DNA of 64,000 nucleotides from Polaribacter sp. BAL334 (GTDB lineage: Bacteria > Bacteroidota > Bacteroidia > Flavobacteriales > Flavobacteriaceae), in NCBI RefSeq assembly GCF_015767435.1, contig NZ_JADWOV010000301.1, positions 62,001 to 126,000 of the forward strand, read 5' to 3'. Under the pieces are notes generated by a model. The model saw only the letters and a program-made list of their open reading frames with translations. It was not told the origin of the DNA and ran no database searches. Position 1 is the stretch's first letter, and every line of letters begins with the position of its first letter. Shown piece by piece: positions 1 to 9,550 of this stretch. The position numbers were made by a program, and so were the translations under genes.

Positions 1-344
1 ATTCTAATATTTTCACGTCTCATAATTTAGATTTTCCTCTGGAAATTCGTTGGCGAACTTCTAATGCTGTAAAGTATGATTTTTGGCGAATTTACACGGG
101 AGTAAAATTCTTATACAATTTTTCAAATACATTTAGATTTGAAGAAAATGGCACTCAATTTTCCTATAAAAATGTTTCAGCATATAATAACCTTCAGTAC
201 GGTTTCACTTTTTCAGCAGGTTATGACGTAATAAATCTTCATGTTTTTTACAATTTGACTCCAATTTTTAAGAATGCCACTATCAACTCTGAATCTATAG
301 ATACTAGTATTTTAAAGTTTGGATTGATATTTTATATTCTATAA
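1..344 (+). CDS. C-terminal part of an outer-membrane beta-barrel (porin-family) protein
   Basis: Only the last 113 codons are present; the reading frame is open from base 3 and the gene begins left of the window. The visible part alternates aromatic and polar residues in short strands (FWRIYTGVKFLYNF, LQYGFTFSAGYDV) and ends in a hydrophobic strand, LKFGLIFYIL, as expected of a C-terminal outer-membrane barrel strand. It resembles the flavobacterial porin-family (PorT-like) proteins often found beside rpoN, but without the N-terminus I cannot say whether it is PorT itself. Its stop overlaps the stop of the convergent membrane-protein gene by six bases. Confidence 0.7.
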   Translation, partial: SNIFTSHNLDFPLEIRWRTSNAVKYDFWRIYTGVKFLYNFSNTFRFEENGTQFSYKNVSAYNNLQYGFTFSAGYDVINLHVFYNLTPIFKNATINSESIDTSILKFGLIFYIL

Positions 345-938
345 AAGAATATTTGTAAAAATTGGTGCTAAAAGTCCAATAAAAAAACCAATGTAAATTT
401 CTTTTGGTGTGTGGGCATTTAGATGCAATCTTGCAGACGCTACAATTCCTGAGAGCAGTATATGAAGTATAATGATCATCAAATAGGATTGGCTGTGAAT
501 CGTACTTAATACCATAAAAAAACCTGTAAAAATCCCAAATGAAAGTAGGTGAATACTTGCTTTCATTTGAAAATAAAATAACATATAAATTAGAATCAAT
601 CCTAATGAAGTTGCGTAAAAAAGTAAGGCTACTTCATTTAAATTTGGAATATAATTTAGCGTATTTCCTAGTAAATAAAAGACTACAATCATGATTGCAA
701 CAGGTAATTTTCTGTCATGAATGGTCTCAGTTTTATATGAATCTATCAGTTTAAATTTTTTAAAAAGCACCAAAATAAGTAATGGAATTAAGTAGGTGAT
801 TACAAACACCAAACTTAAAACGCTTAATTTTTGACTAGTTTCAAAATTTATGGGCGATACTAAAAAGTACAACATCAACCCAACAGTTGGAATGACAATT
901 GGATGTAAAATAACAGATATAAATTGAGGAATTTTCAC
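339..938 (-). CDS. Divergent PAP2-like integral membrane protein
   Basis: This 199-residue protein is hydrophobic throughout, with about seven candidate membrane segments (near residues 5-25, 41-59, 77-94, 103-123, 128-147, 152-168 and 181-197). It keeps the skeleton of the PAP2 lipid-phosphatase signature: K69-x6-R76 with P79, then H130 in KASIH, then R170-x5-H176 followed three residues later by E180 in place of the usual Asp. Spacing between the blocks fits the family, so a phosphatase of isoprenyl or lipid phosphates is a reasonable inference, though the Asp-to-Glu change could mean altered or lost activity. The start is GTG, whose GTGA overlaps the TGA stop of rpoN, implying translational coupling. 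Confidence 0.6.
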   Translation of the reverse strand: MKIPQFISVILHPIVIPTVGLMLYFLVSPINFETSQKLSVLSLVFVITYLIPLLILVLFKKFKLIDSYKTETIHDRKLPVAIMIVVFYLLGNTLNYIPNLNEVALLFYATSLGLILIYMLFYFQMKASIHLLSFGIFTGFFMVLSTIHSQSYLMIIILHILLSGIVASARLHLNAHTPKEIYIGFFIGLLAPIFTNILL

Positions 939-2398
939 AAAATTTCTTTTCGTAAACGTGCTACAGGTAAATCCAATTGCTCTCTATATTTTGCAATGGT
1001 TCTTCTAGCAATTGGATATCCTTTTTCTTTCAAAATTTCAGCTAATTTTTCATCAGTCAAAGGTCTTTTTTTGTTTTCTTCAGCGATAACTGTTTGTAAA
1101 ATATTTTTAATTTCTTTAGTAGAAACATCCTCTCCTTGATCATTTTTCATAGATTCTGAAAAGAATTCCTTGATTAATTTCGTTCCATAAGGTGTAGAAA
1201 CATATTTGCTGTTTGCAACCCTAGAAACTGTAGAAATATCCATCTGAATTTGGTCAGCAATATCCTTTAAAATCATTGGTTTTAACTTTCGTTCATCGCC
1301 TGTTAAAAAATAATCATATTGATAATGCATGATGGCATTCATGGTCAATAACAAGGTTTGTTGACGCTGTTTGATGGCGTCTATAAACCATTTTGCTGAG
1401 TCTAATTTTTGTTTGATGAAAAATACAGCATCTTTTTGCGACTGACTTTTGGTAGTAGCTTCTTGATATCCTTTCATCATATTGCTATATTCTTTTGAAA
1501 TATGCAATTCAGGTGCATTTCTTGAATTTAGGGTCAATTCCAATTCGCCATCTACAATTTTAATAGAAAAATCAGGTACAATTTGCTCTGCAAATTTGTT
1601 GTTTCCTGAGTAAGAACTTCCGGGTTTTGGATTTAATTTTGAAATTTCAGTATTTATCAGTTTCAATTCTTCCTCTGTAATTCCATATTTTTCTTGCAGT
1701 TTTTCGTAATGTTTTTTGACAAAATGGTCAAACGCATTTTCTAAAATATCAATGGCTAAAGTCCTAATTTTAGTGGATTCTTTTCCTTTCAATTGAATCA
1801 CCAAACACTCTTTTAAATCTCTTGCACCAATACCAATTGGATCCAAATTATGCACTACAGAAGTTAATATTTGAACTACTTTTTCTTCGGTTGTAAACAC
1901 ATTTGCAGAAAAAGCAAGATCATCAACCAAGTCTACGATTTCTCTTCGGATATAGCCACTATCATCAATGCTTCCTACCAAATATTCAGCAATTACAAAC
2001 TCTTCATCTGACAAGCGAAACGTATTTAATTGATTTTTCAATGACTGATGAAAACTAATTCCAGCTTCATAAGGAATGTTTTTTTCTTCGTCATCTGGAG
2101 AATAATTATTTGCTTGAGTTTTATAACTTGGCACTTCATCATCACTCAAATATTCATCAATATTGATGTCATCAGCATTGATTTTTTCAGTGCCTAAATC
2201 GTCATCATACTCATTGGAAAGATCATCATCAATGTTTTCCAATTCCTCTTTTCCATCATCGAGAGCAGGATTTTCCTCTAATTCTTGTTTCAATCTCTCT
2301 TCAAAAGCTTGTGTAGGCAATTGAATCAACTTCATCAACTGAATTTGTTGAGGAGATAATTTTTGTAAAAGTTTAAATTGTAAGCCTTGTTTTAACAT
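935..2398 (-). CDS. rpoN: RNA polymerase sigma-54 factor
   Basis: The 487-residue protein has the full RpoN layout. Region I is glutamine- and leucine-rich (LSPQQIQLMKLIQLP, then ELEENPAL), followed by an acidic linker around residues 47-110 rich in Asp and Glu, the core-binding domain, a helix-turn-helix region (IADQIQMDISTVSRVANSKY), and the RpoN box ARRTIAKYRE near the C-terminus, which contacts the -24 promoter element. It directs transcription that requires AAA+ activators. The downstream membrane-protein gene overlaps its stop codon by four bases. No sigma-54 activator gene was recognised in this window. Confidence 0.97.
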   Translation of the reverse strand: MLKQGLQFKLLQKLSPQQIQLMKLIQLPTQAFEERLKQELEENPALDDGKEELENIDDDLSNEYDDDLGTEKINADDINIDEYLSDDEVPSYKTQANNYSPDDEEKNIPYEAGISFHQSLKNQLNTFRLSDEEFVIAEYLVGSIDDSGYIRREIVDLVDDLAFSANVFTTEEKVVQILTSVVHNLDPIGIGARDLKECLVIQLKGKESTKIRTLAIDILENAFDHFVKKHYEKLQEKYGITEEELKLINTEISKLNPKPGSSYSGNNKFAEQIVPDFSIKIVDGELELTLNSRNAPELHISKEYSNMMKGYQEATTKSQSQKDAVFFIKQKLDSAKWFIDAIKQRQQTLLLTMNAIMHYQYDYFLTGDERKLKPMILKDIADQIQMDISTVSRVANSKYVSTPYGTKLIKEFFSESMKNDQGEDVSTKEIKNILQTVIAEENKKRPLTDEKLAEILKEKGYPIARRTIAKYREQLDLPVARLRKEIL

Positions 2399-2422
2399 AA
2401 TTACAAAGATATGAATTAAAGC

Positions 2423-2458
2423 AAAAAAAAAATCGTCCTTCTTGTGAGAATGACGATT
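2423..2458 (-). terminator. Rho-independent terminator of asnS
   Basis: Read on the minus strand, a stem AATCGTC/GACGATT with an extended inner pairing TTCT/AGAA is followed by a run of ten T (the A run at 2423-2432). It lies just downstream of asnS and just upstream of rpoN, so rpoN should have its own promoter or depend on read-through. Confidence 0.85.
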
Positions 2459-2481
2459 GATTTTACAGCTCTATTTTTTAG

Positions 2482-3915
2482 TTAAAATTCTGCATTTTGA
2501 GGTGTTCTTGGAAAAGGAATTACATCGCGAATATTACTCATTCCTGTGGTAAATTGAACCAAACGTTCAAAGCCTAATCCAAAACCAGAGTGAACAGCAG
2601 TTCCATATTTTCGCAAATCCAAATACCACCATAATTCTTTTTCTTCAATACCCAAAGCTTTCATTTTGGATACCAAAACGTCATATCGTTCCTCTCTTTG
2701 GCTTCCTCCCACAATTTCGCCAATACCAGGAAATAATACATCCATGGCTCTAACTGTTTTTCCATCATCATTCAAACGCATGTAAAATGCTTTGATATTT
2801 GCAGGATAATCAAACAAAATCACAGGACATTTAAAATGAGTTTCTACCAAAAAACGTTCGTGTTCTGATTGCAAATCTGCACCCCATTCATTGATTGGAT
2901 ATTGAAATTTTTTCTTTTTGTTAGGCGTTGAATTTCGTAAAATATCAACCGCTTCTGTGTAAGAAACCCGTTTGAAATTGTTGTCAACCACAAAATGTAA
3001 TTTCTCCAATAAACTCATTTCACTGCGTTCGTTCATTGGTTTTGTTTTGTCTTCATCCAACAAACGTTGATTTAGAAATTCCAAATCATCTTGGCAATGT
3101 TTCAATGCATATTGAATTACTGATTTGATAAAATCTTCTGCCAAATCCATATTTCCGTCTAAATCCATAAAAGCAACTTCAGGTTCAATCATCCAAAATT
3201 CCGCCAAATGTCTTGTTGTGTTTGAATTTTCAGCACGAAAAGTGGGTCCAAATGTGTACGCTTTTCCTAAAGACATGGCATATGCTTCCGCTTCTAATTG
3301 ACCAGAAACCGTTAAATTCGTTTCTTTTCCAAAAAAGTCTTTCGAATAATCGATTTTTCCATCTTCGGTCAATGGAGATTTGTTGTCATGGAACGTAGTT
3401 ACTCGAAACATTTCTCCTGCACCTTCTGCATCAGAACCCGTAATAATTGGGGTGTTTACGTAGTTAAAACCATTTTCTTGAAAATAGGTATGAACTGCAA
3501 ATGACAGTTTTGAACGAACTCTCATCACAGCTCCAAACGTATTGGTTCTTGTACGCAAATGGGCATTTTCTCTTAAAAATTCGAAGCTATGTTTTTTAGG
3601 TTGAATAGGATATTCCTCAGGATTTGAATCGCCTAAAATAGTGATTTCAGAAACCTGAATTTCTACACTTTGACCTTTTCCCTGGCTTTCAACGACAGTT
3701 CCTTTTAGAGCAATTGCTGCACCAGTGGTAATTCTTTTCAAGGTATCTTCAGGAGTAGTTTCAAAGTCAATCACACATTGAATATTTTTGATGGTTGAGC
3801 CATCATTCAATGCAATAAAACGATTGCTTCTAAAAGTTCTAACCCAGCCTTTTAGGACTATTTCTTGTAAAATAAGATTCGAATTTAAAATTTCGACAAC
3901 GCTCTTTTCTGTCAT
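2482..3915 (-). CDS. asnS: Asparaginyl-tRNA synthetase
   Basis: This 477-residue class IIb synthetase charges tRNA-Asn with asparagine in the cytoplasm. The N-terminal OB-fold anticodon-binding domain (roughly residues 10-110) is followed by the catalytic domain. Motif 2 is visible as [25 protein letters not shown] sequence near residues 230-250, and motif 3 as [12 protein letters not shown] near residue 445. The order of these residues and the absence of an AspRS-type insertion favour AsnRS over AspRS. Length is normal. A promoter with TTTG, an 18-base spacer and TATCTTTA lies upstream, and a strong hairpin terminator lies downstream, so it is probably transcribed alone. Confidence 0.96.
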   Translation of the reverse strand: MTEKSVVEILNSNLILQEIVLKGWVRTFRSNRFIALNDGSTIKNIQCVIDFETTPEDTLKRITTGAAIALKGTVVESQGKGQSVEIQVSEITILGDSNPEEYPIQPKKHSFEFLRENAHLRTRTNTFGAVMRVRSKLSFAVHTYFQENGFNYVNTPIITGSDAEGAGEMFRVTTFHDNKSPLTEDGKIDYSKDFFGKETNLTVSGQLEAEAYAMSLGKAYTFGPTFRAENSNTTRHLAEFWMIEPEVAFMDLDGNMDLAEDFIKSVIQYALKHCQDDLEFLNQRLLDEDKTKPMNERSEMSLLEKLHFVVDNNFKRVSYTEAVDILRNSTPNKKKKFQYPINEWGADLQSEHERFLVETHFKCPVILFDYPANIKAFYMRLNDDGKTVRAMDVLFPGIGEIVGGSQREERYDVLVSKMKALGIEEKELWWYLDLRKYGTAVHSGFGLGFERLVQFTTGMSNIRDVIPFPRTPQNAEF

Positions 3916-3963
3916 TTTTTATCAATTTGATGTACGTAAACTATTCTTTTTCTGAAATGAGCG

Positions 3964-3993
3964 TAAAGATACTTTTTTGTGAACGATTACAAA
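3964..3993 (-). promoter_or_regulatory. asnS promoter (Bacteroidota type)
   Basis: On the minus strand TTTG (3990-3993), an 18-base spacer and TATCTTTA (3964-3971) match the Bacteroidota primary-sigma consensus TTTG-N(19-21)-TAnnTTTG except for the last base and a spacer one base short. The asnS ATG lies about 48 bases downstream. Confidence 0.6.
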
Positions 3994-4023
3994 AGTTCAA
4001 ATTTTATTTATTTAGATATCAAT

Positions 4024-6399
4024 CTACTCATCTGTTTTTTCATCCTCTGCTGGAATAATTTCCATAGCAGGTTCTTTAAATATTTTTTTATTGGCTATTT
4101 TTTTCTCAAATGTCAATAATAAGGAAGGCAATAACAATAAATTGGAAACCATGGCTAGCAATAATGTTACTGAAACCAAACCACCCAAAGCAATGGTGCC
4201 TCCAAAACTTGATAAGGTGAATACTAAAAATCCAAAAAACAGCACAATAGAAGTGTAAAACATACTCACTCCAGTTTCACGCAAAGCTGCAAAAACAGAA
4301 GGTTTTATACGCCAATTATGGGCAATCAATTCTTGTCGATATTTAGCCAAAAAGTGAATGGTATCATCCACAGAAATCCCAAAAGCAATGCTAAACACCA
4401 ATATAGTTGACGGTTTTATAGGAATATCAAAAAAGCCCATTAAGCCTGCTGTGATTAATAAAGGTAAAATATTAGGCAACAATGAAATCAAAATCATTTG
4501 CGGTGAACGAAACATCCACGCCATAAAAATGGAAATTAAAACAATGGCTAACGCTAATGATAACACTAAATTGGTAATCAAATAATTGGTTCCTTTGATG
4601 AACACCAATGCTTTTCCAGTTAAGCTAACAGAATATTTTTCCTTATCAAATTCTTTGTCAATAACAGTTTGGATTCGCTCTTGAATGTCATCCATTTTGT
4701 CAGTACCAATATCTTTCATAAAGGTAGTTATTCGTGCATAACGCCCAGTAGAATCAACAAAACTTTTCAGCATTCCTGTATCATTACTCGAGTTTTTACT
4801 ATATGCAAAAATGTAATTTTGTTCTTGAGATGTGGGTAATTGGTAATATTTTGGGTTTCCTAAATAATAGGCTTGTTTGGAATATTTTACCAAATTCACA
4901 ACAGAAATTGGTTTTGATAACTCAGGAAAAGTTTCAATAGTCTCATTTATTTTTTCCATCTTTTTCAAGGTGGATAAGTTCATAACTCCTTTTTCCTTTT
5001 TGGTATCAATCAAAATTTCCAAAGGCATGATTCCCCCAAATTCATTTTCAAAAAACTTGATGTCTTTATAAAACCCCATACTTTTTGGCATGTCTTCAAT
5101 CAAACTTCCTGAAACACGAATTTGATAAACGCCAATAATTCCAATAATAATGGCGATGACAGCCGTAAAATAGATTCCAATTCGAAAATCTCTTACCGTT
5201 TTTTCCATCCAATCCACTACATTTTCAATCCATTTTCGCTCCAAATGATTCAAATGTTTCTTTTTGGGAAGTGGCATAAAACTGTAAATAATTGGGATTA
5301 ACAACAATGCCAAAATAAAAATACTGATGATATTGATAGAGGCTAAAATCCCAAATTCACGCAATAAGTCACTTTTTACAAAGACAAAAGTGGCAAAACC
5401 AGAAGCAGTTGTGATGTTGGTCATCAACGTTGCATTCCCAATTTTGGTAATTACTCGTTGCAAAGATTTTGCTTGATTCCCATGTTTTTTGATTTCCTGT
5501 TGGTATTTATTAATGAGGAAAACCGCATTTGGAACACCAATTACGATAATCAAAGGTGGAATTAATGCAGACAAAACCGTTACTTCATATCGAAACCAAC
5601 CAATAAATCCAAAAGCCCAAGTAACGCCGATCAATACGACTAAAAGCGTAATAAATGTTGCTCTGAATGATCTAAAAAAGAAAAAGAAAATAACAGCAGT
5701 GATGAGTAAAGCTCCTAAAACAAACAATAAAATTTCGTCTTGAATGTTTTGAGAATTTAAGGTTCTGATATAGGGCATTCCTGAAATCCGGACGTCAACA
5801 TGGTGTTCTTTTTCAAATTTTTCAACAACAGGAATCAATTTATTAAAGATAAAATCTCTCCTGCTGGCTGTATTTACCAATTCTTTTTTGATGTAAATAG
5901 CTGTTTGTAAAGTACCCGTTTTTTTATTAAAAAGTAAATTGTCATAAAAAGGCAGTTTTTCAAAAAGCTGTTTTTTGATGGCTAAAACTTCTTCAACTGT
6001 TTTTGGGTCTTCATCAAATAAAGGTTCTAAAACAAATTTACGATTGCTTCTATCCGCTTTTAATTTTTGAACATCGGCAATAGAAAGAGTGAAATCAACT
6101 TCTGCTAAATCTTCAAAATTATCAATCAAATGATTCCAAGCATTGAATTTTTTGGGAGAAAAAACACTAGAATCTTTGATTCCCAGAATGACTAAATTGC
6201 CTTCTTCGCCAAAAATTTCTAGGAATTTATTGTATTCAATGTTGACTTCGTGGTTTTCAGGAAGTAAATTGGCTTCTGTATATGAAAATTTCATATACTT
6301 TATTTGCGATGCTAGTAAACCAGTAATGATTGCAATAATCAATAAAACCAAGTAGCGGTTTCTTAAAATGATACTAGCAACTTTTGTCCAGAAATTCAT
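4024..6399 (-). CDS. MMPL/RND-superfamily membrane exporter
   Basis: The 791-residue protein has the duplicated RND layout: an N-terminal membrane helix (residues 12-30), a large extracytoplasmic domain (about 35-220), five to six clustered helices (about 222-395), then the same order repeated. Each half has a sterol-sensing-like segment; the second contains FGISVDDTIHFLAKY, which carries the conserved Asp pair of proton-driven MMPL proteins. Homologues export lipids or other hydrophobic molecules, but the substrate cannot be read from the sequence. It stands alone, 44 bases downstream of the frr terminator. A TACCTTTG element at 6415-6422 (minus strand) probably marks its own promoter. Confidence 0.85.
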   Translation of the reverse strand: MNFWTKVASIILRNRYLVLLIIAIITGLLASQIKYMKFSYTEANLLPENHEVNIEYNKFLEIFGEEGNLVILGIKDSSVFSPKKFNAWNHLIDNFEDLAEVDFTLSIADVQKLKADRSNRKFVLEPLFDEDPKTVEEVLAIKKQLFEKLPFYDNLLFNKKTGTLQTAIYIKKELVNTASRRDFIFNKLIPVVEKFEKEHHVDVRISGMPYIRTLNSQNIQDEILLFVLGALLITAVIFFFFFRSFRATFITLLVVLIGVTWAFGFIGWFRYEVTVLSALIPPLIIVIGVPNAVFLINKYQQEIKKHGNQAKSLQRVITKIGNATLMTNITTASGFATFVFVKSDLLREFGILASINIISIFILALLLIPIIYSFMPLPKKKHLNHLERKWIENVVDWMEKTVRDFRIGIYFTAVIAIIIGIIGVYQIRVSGSLIEDMPKSMGFYKDIKFFENEFGGIMPLEILIDTKKEKGVMNLSTLKKMEKINETIETFPELSKPISVVNLVKYSKQAYYLGNPKYYQLPTSQEQNYIFAYSKNSSNDTGMLKSFVDSTGRYARITTFMKDIGTDKMDDIQERIQTVIDKEFDKEKYSVSLTGKALVFIKGTNYLITNLVLSLALAIVLISIFMAWMFRSPQMILISLLPNILPLLITAGLMGFFDIPIKPSTILVFSIAFGISVDDTIHFLAKYRQELIAHNWRIKPSVFAALRETGVSMFYTSIVLFFGFLVFTLSSFGGTIALGGLVSVTLLLAMVSNLLLLPSLLLTFEKKIANKKIFKEPAMEIIPAEDEKTDE

Positions 6400-6414
6400 T
6401 TAAAAAAATTTGTG

Positions 6415-6422
6415 CAAAGGTA
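6415..6422 (-). promoter_or_regulatory. -7 element upstream of the MMPL exporter gene
   Basis: TACCTTTG on the minus strand is an exact match to TAnnTTTG, 15 bases before the ATG. A convincing -33 TTTG at the normal distance is not visible; the nearest TTTTTTG is about 24 bases upstream. Confidence 0.45.
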
Positions 6423-6443
6423 ACCAATTGTCTTTGCGATTAA

Positions 6444-6473
6444 AAACAAAAAAGAGTGTTAAAAAAAACACTC
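6444..6473 (-). terminator. Rho-independent terminator of frr
   Basis: On the minus strand GAGTGTT, a six-T loop, AACACTC and a T run form a short hairpin directly after frr. Confidence 0.8.
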
Positions 6474-6500
6474 TCTCAAAACTTTTGTATATCGAAAAAA

Positions 6501-7055
6501 TTAAACGGTCATGATTTCTTTTTCTTTTACAACCAAAATATCGTCAATTTTTTTTACGTAAGCATCTGTCAATTTTTGAACATCATCTTCCGCAATTTTT
6601 TTTAAATCTTCAGAAACATCTAATTTTTTGATGTCGTTATTAGCATCTTTTCTAGCATTTCTGATACCAACTTTTGCATGTTCTGCTTCTGCTTTTGCTT
6701 GTTTTGCCAATCCAACTCTTCGTTCTTCCGTTAATGGTGGAACGTTTATCATGATAACGTCTCCATTATTCATAGGATTGAAACCCAAGTTTGCTAACTG
6801 AATTGCTTTTTCAATTACTTGAAGCATGTTTTTTTCCCAAGGTTGAATCGTTAATGTTCTTGGATCAGGTGTGCTTACATTGGCAACTTGCGATAAAGGT
6901 GTTTGTGAACCATAATAGTCAACTAAAACAGTTCCTAACATTGCAGGAGTTGCTTTTCCAGCTCTGATGGCACGAAATTCTTTTTCCAAATGTGCAATAG
7001 CACTGTCCATGGCTTCTTTTGCAGTATCTAGTATAAAATCTACTTCCTCGTTCAT
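6501..7055 (-). CDS. frr: Ribosome recycling factor
   Basis: This 184-residue protein splits post-termination ribosomes together with EF-G. The sequence is a typical RRF: N-terminal helix MNEEVDFILDTAKEAMDSAI, then RAGKATPAMLGTVLVDYYG, the domain II beta region (ANVSTPDPRTLTIQPWEKNML), then long helices with TEERRVGLAKQAK and the charged C-terminal helix. Length is normal. In many bacteria it follows pyrH directly; here 234 bases holding an inverted-repeat element separate the two genes. Confidence 0.97.
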   Translation of the reverse strand: MNEEVDFILDTAKEAMDSAIAHLEKEFRAIRAGKATPAMLGTVLVDYYGSQTPLSQVANVSTPDPRTLTIQPWEKNMLQVIEKAIQLANLGFNPMNNGDVIMINVPPLTEERRVGLAKQAKAEAEHAKVGIRNARKDANNDIKKLDVSEDLKKIAEDDVQKLTDAYVKKIDDILVVKEKEIMTV

Positions 7056-7106
7056 TATTTCTTAAACTTTAAAAATTATTGTTAGTCATTTAATGTTTAA
7101 TATTTT

Positions 7107-7233
7107 TTAACCACACAGAGACATAGTTTTATGCATGTTTTAAAGGCGTTTCACTCAATTTTAGTTAATCATAAGTATATGAAAATTAGTAATTGGGCTA
7201 TTTCTATCTTTTTCTATGTTTCTATGTGGTTAA
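7107..7233. repeat. MITE-like inverted-repeat element between frr and pyrH
   Basis: A 127-base segment is bounded by near-perfect 20-base inverted repeats. The left end reads TTAACCACACAGAGACATAG (7107-7126); the right end (7214-7233) is its reverse complement with two mismatches. The interior has no open reading frame of note. The terminal sequence resembles a motif I recall as dispersed between genes in other Bacteroidota. Without a transposase this would be a non-autonomous element or an extended RNA hairpin in the pyrH-frr transcript. No clear target-site duplication could be defined by eye. Confidence 0.6.
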
Positions 7234-7289
7234 ATAATCAACTATTTTTAAAAAATTAATGTTGTTCTTATTGCACTAAATGGTTTTGC

Positions 7290-7997
7290 TTAAATATTTA
7301 TCAATGTTCCAATTTTTTCTCCAGAAACCAACTTTAACAAGTTTCCTGTTTTATTCATGTCAAAAATGATAATAGGTAAGTTGTTTTCTTCGCTCAATGT
7401 AAATGCAGTCATGTCCATAACTTTGAGCCCTTTTTCAATTACATCTTTGAAAGTGATATTTTCAAATTTAATGGCATTTTTAAACTTTTCAGGATCTGCA
7501 TCATAGACACCATCCACTCTTGTACCTTTCAAAATCGCATCAGCATCTATTTCTATCGCTCTTAAAACAGCTGCTGTATCCGTTGTGAAATATGGGTTTC
7601 CTGTTCCTGCACCAAAAATAACCACACGACCTTTTTCTAAATGTCTGATGGCTTTTCTACGAATGTAAGGTTCAGCAACTTCTTTGATTTCAAGGGCAGT
7701 TTGCAATCTAGTGAACACATTTTCAGCTTCTAACGCACTTTGCAATGCCAAACCATTGATACAAGTTGCTAACATTCCCATGTGATCTCCTTGCACACGA
7801 TCCATTCCATTACTTGCACCAGCAACACCTCTAAAAATATTTCCTCCTCCAATAACAATGGCAACTTCAATGCCTTTATCAACAACTTCTTTGATTTCTT
7901 TTGCGTATTCTGAAAGACGTTTTGGGTCAATTCCGTAATTGCGATCACCCATTAAGGCTTCACCGCTCAATTTTAAAAGGATTCTTTTGTACTGCAT
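7290..7997 (-). CDS. pyrH: UMP kinase
   Basis: The 235-residue amino-acid-kinase-family enzyme phosphorylates UMP to UDP. It begins [17 protein letters not shown], the standard PyrH N-terminus with the phosphate-binding lysine and glycine segment. GGGNIFRG near residue 55 and [19 protein letters not shown] near 130 are the other hallmark nucleotide-binding loops. A longer frame starts at a TTG seven codons upstream, but the ATG at 7995-7997 gives the normal family N-terminus. frr follows after the inverted-repeat element. Confidence 0.97.
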   Translation of the reverse strand: MQYKRILLKLSGEALMGDRNYGIDPKRLSEYAKEIKEVVDKGIEVAIVIGGGNIFRGVAGASNGMDRVQGDHMGMLATCINGLALQSALEAENVFTRLQTALEIKEVAEPYIRRKAIRHLEKGRVVIFGAGTGNPYFTTDTAAVLRAIEIDADAILKGTRVDGVYDADPEKFKNAIKFENITFKDVIEKGLKVMDMTAFTLSEENNLPIIIFDMNKTGNLLKLVSGEKIGTLINI

Positions 7998-8156
7998 TTT
8001 TGGTTGCTTTTTAATCAATCCTTTTTAAGTAAAGGATAAAAGTTTCGCAAAATTAAGTATTTTTTTTAATTTATTTAAAACTGCCTCCATAGAATTCTGT
8101 TCATTTTTTATGAATCAATCAAAAATATATGCAACTGAAATTGAATTATGTAAACC

Positions 8157-8187
8157 TTTGTTGCATCAATAAAAATGATTAATTTTG
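8157..8187 (+). promoter_or_regulatory. tig promoter (Bacteroidota type)
   Basis: TTTG at 8157-8160, a 19-base spacer and TAATTTTG at 8180-8187 match the consensus TTTG-N19-TAnnTTTG exactly. Transcription should start near 8193-8195. This lies downstream of the ATG at 8175, so it excludes that ATG and supports the start at 8223. Confidence 0.8.
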
Positions 8188-8222
8188 CACTCGATTTTTT
8201 AAGAACTAGAGAAATAGAACGA

Positions 8223-9539
8223 ATGAATATTACAAAAGAAAATTTAGATGCTTTAAATGCAGTTGTAAAAGTGGATATTGTTGCCGAAGATTATCAAGAA
8301 AAAGTTGATAAAATGTTGATAGATTACCGTAAAAAAGCCAACATTCCAGGATTTAGAAAAGGACAAGTGCCTATGGGACTTGTAAAAAAGCAATATGGGA
8401 AATCAGTGATGATTGATGAGGTAAACAAATTGCTTCAAACTGCGCTAAATAAATTTATCATCGAAGAAAAATTAGACATTTTAGGAAACCCATTACCAAG
8501 AATCAAAGACGATTTTAATTGGGATGCACCTACTTTTTCTTTTGAATTTGAATTAGGTTTAGCACCACAATTTGACATCAATTTAAAAGCAAAAAACAAT
8601 GTTGTAATGAAAAAAATCATTGCAACAGATTCTTTGATTGATGAAGAAGTTCAAAATATTCAAGCACGTTATGGCAAAATGAGTTCTTTAGATGAAATTA
8701 CTGAAGAAGCAAACGTAACAGCTACTTTTGTAAATGAAGAAAATGAAATCAACAAAAAATCGACTTTCAGAATTAGCGAATTGAAAAGTCAAAAAAATAG
8801 TTTGATTGGCGCGACATTAGGAGATGTTGTTTCTTTAGAGACTAAAGATTTGTTTGAAGATGTTCACAGATTACAGCATTTATTGGGTGTTTCTCATGAT
8901 ATTGTTCATGGATTAGAAATTACAGTTGAGGCAACAATTGAAAATATTACCAAAACGGAATTGGCTGATTTAGACCAAGAATTGTTTGATAAATTATTTG
9001 CTGATGGAAGTGTAACAACTGCCACAGAATTGAGAGAAAAAATAAAAGAAGATGCTGAAAAACAGTTTCAACAACAATCTGATCAGCAGTTTTTAAATGA
9101 TGTCATTGAATATTTAATCGACAATACTACATTTGTTTTGCCAGCATCATTTTTACAAAAATGGTTGCAAACTGCAGGAGAAAAACCACTTACAATAGAA
9201 GAAGCCATTGAAGAATATAACAAATCTGAAAAAGGATTGCGTTATCAATTGATTGAAGGAAAAATCTTAAAAGACAACAATATCAGTGTTTCTTATACTG
9301 ATTTGGTTGACTATGCAAAAGGATTTATCAGAATGCAAATGGCTCAATTTGGAAACTTGAATCCAGAAGAAAAAGAATTGGAAGATATTGCAGGAAGAAT
9401 TTTGCAAAATAAAGAAGAAGCTCAAAAATTGCAATCGCAATTAATCAGTCAAAAGTTATTAGCTTTCTACAAAGAAAACATGACTTTTGAAACCAAAGAA
9501 ATTGGGTACGAAGATTTTATCAAAGAAATGCATCATTAA
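8223..9539 (+). CDS. tig: Trigger factor chaperone
   Basis: Ribosome-associated chaperone of 438 residues that receives nascent chains at the exit tunnel. The N-terminal ribosome-binding domain carries the signature GFRKGQVP at residues 43-50. The middle region (about 150-245) occupies the place of the FKBP-type prolyl isomerase domain but keeps little of its signature. A helical C-terminal substrate-binding domain follows. Start choice: an in-frame ATG exists at 8175, but a perfect promoter -7 element covers 8180-8187, so translation must start at 8223. clpP and clpX follow, the usual trigger factor-Clp grouping, though a terminator intervenes. Confidence 0.95.
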   Translation: MNITKENLDALNAVVKVDIVAEDYQEKVDKMLIDYRKKANIPGFRKGQVPMGLVKKQYGKSVMIDEVNKLLQTALNKFIIEEKLDILGNPLPRIKDDFNWDAPTFSFEFELGLAPQFDINLKAKNNVVMKKIIATDSLIDEEVQNIQARYGKMSSLDEITEEANVTATFVNEENEINKKSTFRISELKSQKNSLIGATLGDVVSLETKDLFEDVHRLQHLLGVSHDIVHGLEITVEATIENITKTELADLDQELFDKLFADGSVTTATELREKIKEDAEKQFQQQSDQQFLNDVIEYLIDNTTFVLPASFLQKWLQTAGEKPLTIEEAIEEYNKSEKGLRYQLIEGKILKDNNISVSYTDLVDYAKGFIRMQMAQFGNLNPEEKELEDIAGRILQNKEEAQKLQSQLISQKLLAFYKENMTFETKEIGYEDFIKEMHH

Positions 9540-9550
9540 AAAGTTTCAAA

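Noticed and set aside
8175..8222. ATG at 8175 as the trigger factor start.
   Set aside because: A perfect -7 element at 8180-8187 lies downstream of it, and family members start at the second ATG, 8223.
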